From assembly GCA_033032175.1 (NCBI GenBank), contig CM065320.1:5146001-5210000 (forward strand): a DNA stretch of 64,000 nt, in the 5' to 3' direction. The stretch's first letter is position 1. Each line of letters begins with the position of its first letter. The translations under genes and the position numbers were made by a program. Origin of the DNA: Saturnia japonica (taxonomy: Eukaryota > Arthropoda > Insecta > Lepidoptera > Saturniidae). Under the pieces are notes generated by a model. That model did not search any database. It saw only the letters and a list, made by a program, of their open reading frames with translations, and was not told where the DNA came from. Shown here piece by piece: positions 12,896 to 22,880 of this stretch.

Positions 12896-12932
12896 AGAAT
12901 TGTTTACTTAATATAATAAGAAAAGATTAACT
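12383..12932 (+). repeat. inserted repeat beginning with an ACCGAGC hairpin
   Basis: The insert begins TAATATCTGGGCGACCGAG with the hairpin ACCGAGC-tga-GCTCGGT. It goes on through a motif shared with 35515-35690 (minus strand; AAACTTGAAATGTAAAACAT, then ATGCAAAGTTTCATCGAAAT) and an ATATAT run. It includes a perfect TA microsatellite at about 12862-12893. It looks like the 3' part of a LINE- or SINE-like element; the family was not identified. Confidence 0.55.
12862..12893. repeat. (TA)16 microsatellite
   Basis: An uninterrupted TA dinucleotide run of 32 bases. Confidence 0.97.
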
Positions 12933-13268
12933 AGGAACATGAATTTTAAGTTGCCATAAAAACTGCCTAGACAGTTTTAACAAGAGAGGTACCCACCTTA
13001 TTAGACCAATGATGATTACAAGAATAAGAAAAAAATAATTCTATATTTTTTCATTCGACTTTGGTATAATTATGAATATACATAGTAACCAATAAAAGAA
13101 AAGAAGAAGAAGAATATATTTAAGCAATTTCATAAAATGTCTTATTTATTGAGATGACCAAGTTAACCAAGAGATCTAAATTATGTACCTATCTTTATAG
13201 CTGAGATTATGTAATGCCAAAAAGCATTCACGATGCCTTTGTATTATTTTTATAAGACTAACCAATCA

Positions 13269-13427
13269 TCTATATAAATAAAATTATAGAGGTTTGCCAT
13301 TGTCCGCGCATCACGCAAAAACTACTAGATCGATTTTTATAATAAGAACTTATTGTATTACTCCATAGATACTTGGTCCTAAAGAAAGTAGTGTAGTTAA
13401 CGCGTACGGAGCCGCGAGCACAGCTAG
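13269..13427 (+). mobile_element. short Helitron-like element
   Basis: It starts TCTATATAAATAAAATTATA after an A and ends GAGCACAGCTAG before a T. This fits the Helitron rule of a 5' TC, a 3' CTAG and insertion between A and T. A short GC stem (CGTACGGAGCCGCG) precedes the end. At 159 bp it is non-autonomous. Confidence 0.7.
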
Positions 13428-16400
13428 TGATAAAATAAAAACTGCATTTTATAAAAGTCACAAAATAACTTCAAAACTGCTAGCGAAGTTATTGGCATAA
13501 GCCTGTTTAGATTATACTTGCCAGGTAAATTCAAATGTTAAAAAAAAAAAATTAAAAGAATATACCTACTACGTTACATGCAGTGTTATTTGACATCATT
13601 TAGGGAATTTACATTAGTTTGCTTCTTGAAAATCTTCATTCCGAATCGCCCACGCGCAAACAGCGTCGTAATTTGTCTGCGTGTCACACTTCTCCCGGAA
13701 ATTTTATGATTATTATAGAACTGGTAAAGATAATTCTTAGTGTTTTAGGTTTAATAAGTTGTACCTTAATGGCATTGGAATGTGAATACAAATTATAAGC
13801 ACCTTGCAAATAAACAATCTTGTTAGATAACCGATATGTTTTTTGTGCTTGTTATAAGTTTGTAATGTTTCTATGAGAGTTATGTTAATGTTCGTGTCCG
13901 GAGATATCGGGCCCCGTCGCTGCCATTGATACTTACGACTCTGAATTTAGGGTCTGTAGTGCGAGCCATTCGTTAGTCACGCCTGATGACGTGTACCTTG
14001 GACAAGACCAAAACTGTTATTAGAAAGATTTCGGCGTCAAGTTTTTTTTGGGTTCTCGTCTTAAAAGGTTTTTTATATTATGTCTACGGGTAATATTCTC
14101 CATTCTTCTTATCTCTAAGTAGTTAGTTTAAAATTACAATGAGTTACATGTAATCAATACACACTTTTGAAAAAGCTTTTATTTTCCGACTGCAATAATT
14201 CCTACAATTGTAAATCGCAAATTGCATAAATCGAACAGAAACAAATGCACTCGGCAGAAAAGGATACAGTGTGTAAGGAAAAAAGACGTTTCGTGGTAAA
14301 AAGGGAGTAAGGGGGCAGCTTTGTTTGTGCATAGCTCGAGTTAAGTGTTTAGTTAAGTGCAGCTGAGAGCGGCGCGGCGTACGTTTGTTATCTCTCGGGG
14401 AGCATAGGAGTCCAGACAAATGGAGCCACCCCGTGTGTGGTCTGTTATTTGGTCGGCTTTCACCAAATATGTGCACTACAATCGGGAACGCACCTAATAT
14501 AACACGAGAGACGAGTATAATCAATATAATATTTGTACATTCATTCAAATGATAAAAAACTTTTTTACCGTTAGTAGTTTAGAATACGTATCGAGATATT
14601 TCTTTACATTTATAATTTATTGACAAGGTTCATAATATACTCAAAACGTTCACCGTTTTCACTTGTTAAATTACTGACTTACTTTATATGATTTTAAGTT
14701 CCTGCGTTATTATAGTTGAAACTATTCTATGGTTCAAACTTTCTTTATTAATGTTTTTTGTAACTAAAGTGCCAAATATAAATGGCTTATAATATTGTTT
14801 GTTAAGGAACGAAGCTGAACATCCTTCCAAATTATAAAATATTCAAATAAGGCAAGCAATAAATCCACGCGCGGAAACGTTGACATTACACATTACTGCA
14901 GGATCGTCGACCACCTATTCATTAAATTTATTTATAGGTAGCAGTGTCAAACCGCGGTTTGTATTTATTCGGACGGGCGCGACAGTTTATTTATTTTTAA
15001 AACGGGTTAAGGCGAAAATACCCGATTTCCGATAAGCGTCCGGTGCTGCCCATGCGCTACATAAATAGGCTATACAGTATACTCGTTTTGATTTGCCCGA
15101 TATCGTTCATGTCACTGTCAATGATCTAATATACGCTGTCTCCAGAGATGACGAAATGTACGCCTCTATTATTAGAATTTCATTATCCAACGCGTTCACT
15201 GAACTTACTCGTGACACCTAACTTATAATAAAACGTCACGCTATATAAATTGGTGCCTTTAGAAATTTAAATAAACTAGAAAAACTAGAATTTCGGATTT
15301 AAAATTACATATATACGTAGATCTATCCTCTGGCAAATGGAATATATAGTCCAGTAAAGCTATAAAAATTAGTAGAAAAGAAAAACTTATTTGGATTGTA
15401 TGAAGATTTCGAAAGAACTTAGTAAGTAGGTACCTGCTGCATTTAAAAGACAGCAATGATAGCAGTTACTGGATTAAAGTGGTAGGGAAGAGAACCTAGT
15501 AATGAGTTTATCAGAATAAATATTAATGATACTTTTATTCATTACTCTACGGATGAAATATAACTATAAATTTACGAACCTAGTAAAGACTATAGATAAA
15601 ACATAATAACGTCTTCATACACTTGTGTCTATTTTGACTAAGATGCCGAAACTCTTTTGCAATAAAAAAAATTGAATGCGTAACACTAAACAAAGTTTAT
15701 TATGATGTTAAACGTCAACAAGAAATTAACATTGACAGGGCCTAACAGGAAACCAAATTTCAAAACTGGCATTTGTAGTAATAGAGATGAACTTAATCAA
15801 TATAGAACGGAAACAATAGGCATCTATTCAAAACGGAAACTATTACAGTCTTGCTATTGTATTCAGTGCCTCAACTATTGAGTGTATTATTCAAATGAAA
15901 AGTGGTTTGTTTACTAATGCCAGGGAAGATAAGTAGGGAATGTCGGTGACAGGAGATTATGCATGTGTGATGGTAATGCAACGACGGGCTGGTTGTCGAT
16001 CGATGTGGTCGTGAAAGATTTATGTCCAACTTCGTGACAGTGTTGTCATTTGAACGATCCTGGATTATCCTTTGTTCAAGATATAACTACATTCTTTGAT
16101 AAGTTTTGTTGTGACTCGGATGATAAATTTTCAATTTAGAACTGACATTGAATATTTGTTCAAGTACTCTGATTTAAAAAATAATAATATAACAATGAAC
16201 TTCATGGTAAAATTAAAATAACTAAAATTAATTATTTAGATAATAACTTTTTGATTCAAAGACTGAATAAAAAATTATTTACCTTTAACAAATCTTGGGC
16301 ACATTAAAGGAGACTTTAAATTACAGCAATTGATCGACTTAATCGAACAAACGACGACCGATTGAATCAGCAATATTCAGTTTAATTAAATGATTGTCTC

Positions 16401-17823
16401 GACATTATGTATTAAAGTTAAAAGAAGATAATTGAACTTCCTGCAACTGACTGCGATTGGTTTGAAGTGTGCGTCGCTGGTTATTCAGTGCCCCTTTCAT
16501 AGCGGTGCGGCGAAGGAATCACCGACACACGGTGTTGGTTTGATGGGGCGTTTCCTCTAATTATACGAACTATTAATAAAACACGGTTCAAGTTGTAATA
16601 AACAATCGATATCTGTGCGCTGTAATGGACTTGAAAAAGGATCCAAGGTTAGAATAATAAATATAACTGTTATGTCGATTCCACTGAACATTTAGTGTGT
16701 AACGTTAGATATAATTTTTCGTGTTTTCTTAATAATGGATGTGAATGGAATTAATTGTGGCACTAAATCACATTTTTTATTACTGGTAGAGTTTGAATAC
16801 CTAGGCAAAATCTACTTTAAATTAATTGACCCGTGTTAAGGGTTCGCAATCCGCGATGAATAATTTATAAAAGAATAAAAATCTCGACAAATTATGATAC
16901 AATTAATAAAATATGATAGGCGTAGATGTTAGGTATAAGGAAATTTGTTGCACCAACTTGATAACAGTTGGTACCATTGTAAATACACTTTTCACTGAGA
17001 AAGCAATATTTTTTGTTTTAAAGACTTCAAAAAATAATCTATTTTGTGATCTAATTTCTTTATACGAGACTCACCTAATGTTAAATGTTTACTTTGTCTC
17101 AATTTACATTGAAATCATTTACGTGCAATCGCCAAACTGTAATATTTTACCTCATCTTTTTGAAGTGTAAACTTTACCAACAGTACGTGGAACTTTAAAT
17201 AACAGTTTCTGGAGTATTCACTTCATTTGCACTCGTAATGAAACATTTGTATATTTACAGTCGTTTACAGTTCATCGAACCGTAGAAAGTCTCTAGCGTT
17301 TCAAGTTTGAAACGTTTCTGTTCAAATATATCTGCTTTGCTTCTTGTACGTTTAATATAGATCAATTAGCTTATATATTCACTGAGCTTTAAGGACAGGA
17401 TATTGAAGGTTGAAACAAAGCAAACGCTCACGTTGAGAGTACGTAATGTTTGCGCTGTGATCGTCTAAAGGCTATTAACTAAGTCGCAAGTTTGTGTTGG
17501 AGTTTGATGGGTAAACGGTGTTTACGTTGTCCGGGGCATGGAAATCATTTCTTGCCTGGGCAAACTTTCCGGCTCCATATATGCTCCAAATATTTGCTGC
17601 CAGTTTCAAACTCATCGCGATGTTCGGCGATCGTGTCTTTGCAGACATATGGCGCATTTGCTTCTGTTTATATTTCATCGTTAATTACGGAAACTTTCGT
17701 AATCGTTAAAGAATGTGAGTTTTTAAAATATAATTTTCAACGTTTTATATCTGTACTTTATATATTTTTTTAATTAATATAGTTGATTTTACTTTTGTTC
17801 GTTATCGGTTTACCATTTCACCA
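13428..17823. other. long stretch without a recognised gene
   Basis: No exon or repeat family was recognised. Less AT-rich, apparently single-copy blocks lie at 13630-13700, 14250-14490 (with a 134-codon minus-strand frame of no recognisable family), 14940-15070, 15950-16040, 16440-16560 and 17470-17690. These could be conserved regulatory elements. Confidence 0.45.
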
Positions 17824-18012
17824 GAATCTCGCTTGTCTTCACGTGACGATGTGGCCCAAGACGGTAACACACTAAGCCAAGTGGAAAACTGGCCCTCAAC
17901 TGCAGCTGCAAGAACACACATATAGCTGCTGGTGACAGATTTTCAACTTGTTGGTTGTAGCTAGCCAGGCGAGTACTAGAACATGCCCTACCACCGTGCT
18001 ATGGTTTCATCT
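17824..18012 (-). mobile_element. SINE copy, head missing
   Basis: It matches the body of the SINE at 7951-8252 (shared TGGCCCAAGACGGTAACAC and GTGACAGATTTTCAACTTG, read on plus). It stops near the core (GCTATGGTTTCATCTG) without the tRNA-like head. Confidence 0.7.
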
Positions 18013-18199
18013 GTATGTTAATATTTTTATTGATGTTATTGATTGTGCATTGTACAATATTCATATTTAAGTATTTTCTATTAAATTTTGAATGTTATTT
18101 AATACAATATAATTATACACTATCCTTTGTCTTATACAATATAATTAAATAGGTTTACGTATTAGGTGAAGTTCTATCATGGTCCGTTGCACTTTGCGA

Positions 18200-18340
18200 A
18201 TGTTAAAGTGTTTACCCGGGGTTGTTACCTTGCGATGTCCGTTTCCTTCTCAGAGCGTGGCGCGTGACGAACGAGACTCAGGACACGATTCACCAACACA
18301 ACGAGCCACCGAGAGGGGCGCCTCGTGATCGTATCTATCT
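18200..18340. other. GC-rich single-copy block
   Basis: This block is richer in CpG than its flanks (CCCGGGG, GCGTGGCGCGTGACGAACG, GAGGGGCGCCTCGTGATCG). It could be a promoter or other regulatory DNA. I see no coding frame worth reporting. Confidence 0.3.
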
Positions 18341-18613
18341 ACTATTGTTGCGTGCATTTAACCGATATTATTATTGTTTGCCTTGTTGAGTTCGGCTCTT
18401 GTTAACACATTGTAAAGGAAATTACATTCTTTACTCACCGTTAGCGCAACCTCTAACAGTGTTTCCGCTATCGAACATCGTTAGACGTGATTAATTCTGT
18501 CCACAGTAAATTAGTTTATTAAATAGTAAGTGTAGTTAGATTCGGGTCAAGATGATTATGGGATTATTCTATAGTTGTCTATGTAACAACCTTCTGGGTG
18601 ACTTGATTCTATA

Positions 18614-18731
18614 TCTATACTAATATACAAGATAATATAGTTGAAGAGATCTTTTTTTTGTTTGAACGCGCTAATCTCTGGACCTACCACTAGTCCAATA
18701 AATTTAACACGGGTGAAACCGTTGAGCTTAG
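18614..18731 (+). mobile_element. very short Helitron-like element
   Basis: It starts TCTATACTAATATACAAGAT after an A, keeps the conserved GAACGCGCTAATCTCTGGAC segment, and ends with the stem AACACGGGTGAAACCGTT followed by GAGCTTAG. The final CTAG is changed to CTTAG. The copy is nearly all ends. Confidence 0.6.
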
Positions 18732-18785
18732 CCGTTGACATTATACATATTATAATAATACCAATAAAAAGAAAATGTTACGCCT

Positions 18786-18822
18786 GCGTGTGTGTTTATG
18801 TGTGTGTGTGCACGCGCATGTG
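18786..18822 (+). repeat. GT-rich microsatellite
   Basis: An imperfect GTGT run, TGTGTGTTTATGTGTGTGTG, followed by alternating purine-pyrimidine bases. Confidence 0.85.
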
Positions 18823-18888
18823 TTTCTATAATTTTTATAGCAGAGAAAATATATAAGTATTTTGTATTGGTATGTAATTTATAAATTA

Positions 18889-18985
18889 CTAGCGACTCAC
18901 CCCAGCTTTGCACGGATACAATTTACAAAGTGGTATAATTTATGTTTAAAAAAGCCTGATTTAGAGTTTATCGCTTTAATATTGA
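18889..18985 (-). mobile_element. Helitron-like 3' end, another family
   Basis: On the minus strand the sequence ends CCGTGCAAAGCTGGGGTGAG followed by TCGCTAG, with T next. This is a common lepidopteran Helitron 3' terminus. The 5' end was not found and the SINE at 18991 follows. Confidence 0.5.
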
Positions 18986-18990
18986 CAGTT

Positions 18991-19220
18991 CATAACTGCC
19001 TCATTAGCCTAGGGTCCTAAACGCAACTGTTATGCTTGAGGTCCTAGACTCGATTCTCAGGTCGAGCAAATTTCTATTGGGTTTTTATGAAATTGTCAGT
19101 AGCAGCTTGGAGTTAGTTAAGCTTTGTGCCAGATTAATTGCAATAGGCTCGCCCCCTATTACATACTTCAAACACTCGGCGAACTGTGGGTGTACGCCTG
19201 TAACACTTCAAGGATATGCT
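18991..19220 (+). mobile_element. tRNA-derived SINE, second family
   Basis: A degenerate box A (TAGCCTAGGG, about 19005-19014) and a box B (GACTCGATTCTC, 19047-19058) form the tRNA-like head. The body holds AATAGGCTCGCCCCCTATTA and a GTGGGTGTAC segment that I know from a widespread lepidopteran SINE. The 3' tail is decayed. It is unrelated in sequence to the SINE at 7951-8252. Confidence 0.65.
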
Positions 19221-22200
19221 TAATTTGGGTCACGCAAATTATCAAAAGTTTTTTTAGGTAGGATTTATTTGTCGGGAATAATTTTGAATTTGTGATATCT
19301 TCTACGGTTTTCATTTAAATGGAAAACTGTAAAGGACAATCTTAATCTACCTTAAATACTTAAGTTAAACTAATAAACTTATCTGGATAGAGATTAATAC
19401 TGAATTAGAGGAAACAGCTTCGCAAATAACGTAATATTCTAAATTATTATGATGAAAGTTAAAAAGGGTGTGAGTCAACCTTAGAAAATAAACATATGCC
19501 ACCACGGACTCTTCTCTAGGCTTTTTGAAGAACTACAATTCTCTGGAATATTATTTTGATGTAACTCATAAGGTTTAGCCAGCGCAAGCCACGTAAGCGC
19601 CCGAAAATAATTTTTTGACGTGATTACAAATAATTGAATTTTCTCTACTATACAAATACTCAATTTGAATGCATTTTATATATAAACCTTCCGTAAAAAA
19701 TTCTCTAAAGATCTAAGCGTACATAGGGGACAGACAGCTCGAAGCAACTTCATTTTATACTATGTACAGATATAGATGCTGCCGTAGTTATAGTTATGTT
19801 ACTCACTTTTATCTAATTTTAAAGTTACTATATCTTCTGACAGTAAATCAATAGAACATAATATATCATTATGCGAGTCATTTTAAAACTTAGGCAACTC
19901 GTAGTAACAGTACAAATGAAAAGAAACCACATCAAATAAAATACGTGTATTTTTTCCCATTATGCCATGGGTATTATCTAGTGATATTACAAAATTAATA
20001 CCCTCAGTAGCACCCTCGAATCTGTTGAAATTAAACTGAACCGATTGGAGCGTCGCAGATGGCAGTAACTGCGTTATCTGCGCTGCCCGTCTGCTCGAAC
20101 GTACGCCAAGTATAAAAATGTGATTTATGACAGAGTATGTGGAACCGCACATCCGCCCGGGGCTTGTCTAGCTCGCAACCATTAGCACACAAACTGTATG
20201 CATACAGTTCCGTATCCCTTACACACCGAAACATTACCGTATTTGAAATTTCTTATTGCGAGATCTCCGATCGGAACTCCCAAAGGAAGCCCCGAATAAG
20301 AGCGGTAGAATTAGTTTTGTGTAGTGCCTTACTTTAATAACCCTCTGTGGTCTTCAGAGGTTTGTTAGGGTACAATGCGACCCATGTTTATGTAGCTGTG
20401 CGGTATATGAAATGGATGTTTTCTGGCTTCAGGCTCTTTATTATTACTTTGAACTGTTGCTATGAATAGGTACTAGGGGTGGGGATGTTTGGGGTCGGAA
20501 CGTAAACAACTGTTGCCATAGATTTAAATTGTCGATACGATATTTTCCGCCTCCTTTTCATGTATTAAATTCTACGATTGAGCTACATTAAATTAATCAT
20601 TTTTGGTACATAATATTATGTCCATTTCTTATACTAACATTACCTTTTTTTTTTTAAATAAAGCATAGTACATGAGTTTATATTATTTTGGCTTTTAATG
20701 TTTTTGTAATTATTTTATCGAAATACATATTATAAAACATAAATAAAGGGTCACTTAACACGTGCTATACTGTGAAGATAACATAATCCAATTTCTCAAA
20801 TTTGTTTATGGTTTTTGTTTAATTCTTCATAGAGGAAGTTACATAAATCTTTATTTGTCAAGATCTCCATGGTTTAAGAATGATTACAGCTGTTTGTATT
20901 GCGGCAAGCTTTCAATATAGTCGGCTCTATCAAAAGCTTTATAATTTATGAGCGCCCGTCGTTGGAGTCCCTAAACGCGTTTTATCTTAATTTCGTTGAG
21001 TATTATAGCTGTATATTTGATAACTTGAAATATAAAAATATAATGTGTATATAATTAGTAATTATACAAGTAAAAAATCACAAATGAAATTATTCAGGAA
21101 AAATACTTATGCTGATAACACTGAAACGAATCAATATGATCCGATCTATCTACATTTTTGTATGTGTCTATTCACTGTTTCTAGTGTCCATTAAAATTTG
21201 ATTGATTGAAATCATAAATGATTGAATTTATGATAGTATCGATTGTTTTGTACATATAACTGTCGATTCTTTCTTACTACCGTATTTAACATTTAGACAT
21301 CTAAGCGACCGAGTGTCCCAGGCCAAAAAATTTCACACACAAACATTCAACTGGTTTTCTGGGTCTGAGTGGTGGTCGATGTTTAATTAAAATTACTATA
21401 CACGTTCTGTGACTATTAGGTATTTATACTGCGCAATTATCATTATCAATAACAAAAGTCTAATTCTCCTTAGGACTTGGTGATGGTCCCTTTGCTGGGC
21501 TAATGCTCCTTTTTCATATGTCATCATCACTCATTTACAAAAGTAATCTGCAAAACTTATTAAAAACGAATTAATTGAATTAATCCAAGTGGCATTTAAC
21601 CTTATAATTTTATCCAATCATATTGTCCACTCTATGATATTTTTTAATAATATGTTTTTTTTGTATAGGAAAAAAAGTACTTTTCATAGTCACTAAAACG
21701 AAAACTCGAAGTTTTATTTATATAGATAGCATCTCCAATTCTCGGACATTTGATGGAACGTTAAATAACAATGTGGAATAATAATGAAGAAAATTGCAAT
21801 ATTAAGACATTCATAACAATTAATACCTGTGATGCCGTAGTAACTTGATATATTAGTAAGTTCACACTCAAACACATAGATTGTTTGTATGCATCTTCCA
21901 TTGAAATTTAAATGTATCTAAAGTATTCCTTATTTTGGTAAGTGGCTGAATAATGGGTACCAGGTGGTCGAAACCTGAATTTTTTGGTCGAAAACTGGGT
22001 AAAATGGCATTTTGAGCAATTAAAGAAAACCACTAATAAATATAACCAGGAATCTAATTTACATATGACTGTGAATTAAATTATAATAGAATATGTTAAA
22101 AACACATTACAAATATCCTTTTTTAGATTTGTAAGGATTAATAATTTTATTAGAATGATGAATTTTAAAACACTAAATACCTCTCATAGCAGGCAGACAA

Positions 22201-22358
22201 CCAAATTTAAATGTTCAAACCTAGAAATTTTGTTTAGAATTATTTTAAATTACATTAAAAGAAGGGATAAACATGATTAACTAATAATGTTAATAGTAGG
22301 TACTTACCTAATGGAAGTTAGTTGGTTTAAGTCTTGGATGATGCTATATTTAACTTAC
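19221..22358. other. AT-rich stretch; likely intron 3' of the exon at 22359
   Basis: No coding exon was recognised. A less AT-rich block at 20030-20300 contains TATAAAAA (about 20115) and overlapping short open frames on both strands, none of a known family. Because the donor at 22358 points left, at least the right part is expected to be intron. Confidence 0.45.
22358..22358 (-). promoter_or_regulatory. splice donor of the 22359-22486 exon
   Basis: The minus-strand sequence AG|GTAAGTTA matches the consensus donor closely. It leaves the reading frame two bases into a codon. Confidence 0.7.
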
Positions 22359-22486
22359 CTAGGATCTACGAAAGGCTCGGCGTAGATGTTCCTGACCGGC
22401 TGCCGCCGAGGCAGAGGAGGTGGCACCGGGCTGAACCCTTCCATCATTTCATCTCGTTCACTATACTTAAGCGATTTCATCGTCAT
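22359..22486 (-). CDS. first coding exon of an unidentified host gene (partial)
   Basis: Read on the minus strand, ATG at 22486-22484 opens 42 codons ([20 protein letters not shown], then a proline-rich [13 protein letters not shown] stretch and [10 protein letters not shown]). The exon then ends in CCTAG|GTAAGT, a consensus splice donor with GT at 22358-22357, leaving two bases of a split codon. An in-frame TGA eight codons before the ATG supports this as the first coding exon; a second ATG two codons later is equally usable. Codon composition is GC-rich compared with the surrounding AT-rich DNA, as expected for a host exon. The PPPLPRR segment resembles an SH3-binding motif in a cytoplasmic tail, but this is inference. 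There is no signal peptide, and I do not recognise the protein. The following exons lie at lower coordinates and were not found with confidence in this window. Confidence 0.72.
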
Positions 22487-22699
22487 CCTTGACTCCACTT
22501 TAAGTTCACCTCACATACGTTTTATCAACATCTCACATAGTTTTCAACACTCACATTTTATTTTAACACAATCGGAATATTTGACATGATCAAGTGATAC
22601 CTAATGCTCTCAAAAATGTTTCCAATTAAACATATTCAAAGAATACACTGATTAATTAAGGTTTTCTTTTTATAGCTGAAATGATATTAAGATTTTGTA

Positions 22700-22880
22700 T
22701 GTATTCATTTGTATACACAGCACGATGTCCGGAAACTTTAGTCGTGCCGTACACGGCCGTCTGCCCTTAGTTTAGCTGAGTGACTAGTGACTTGCGCGCC
22801 GCACCGGGTGCCCCGACCCTCGTTTTGAAGTCGCTTGCGTCGAGCTTTGTTGTTTTTGCGCCCGCGCTGAGGTACCGTCA
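22700..22880 (-). promoter_or_regulatory. GC-rich block upstream of the exon, possible promoter or 5' UTR
   Basis: This CpG-containing block lies 200-400 bp upstream (minus strand) of the first coding exon. It contains GCGGCGCGCAAG, CACTCAGCTAAAC and other GC-rich runs. Its position suits a promoter or 5' UTR. No TATA box or defined start site can be claimed. Confidence 0.4.

Larger units (their letters stand above)
12216..13010 (+). repeat. dispersed repeat, split by a later insertion
   Basis: The flanks 12216-12382 and 12933-13010 match a continuous copy at 51728-51965 (for example TATTAGGTAA..TTT, then CAGTTTTAACAAG further on). The piece between them, 12383-12932, is absent from the other copy and is therefore an insertion. 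The family is not recognised and no coding region is visible. Confidence 0.65.

Noticed and set aside
14144..14548. 134-codon minus-strand open frame with a hydrophobic start
   Set aside because: No family resemblance, no intron signals and ordinary composition. A frame of this length can occur by chance in a locally GC-richer block.
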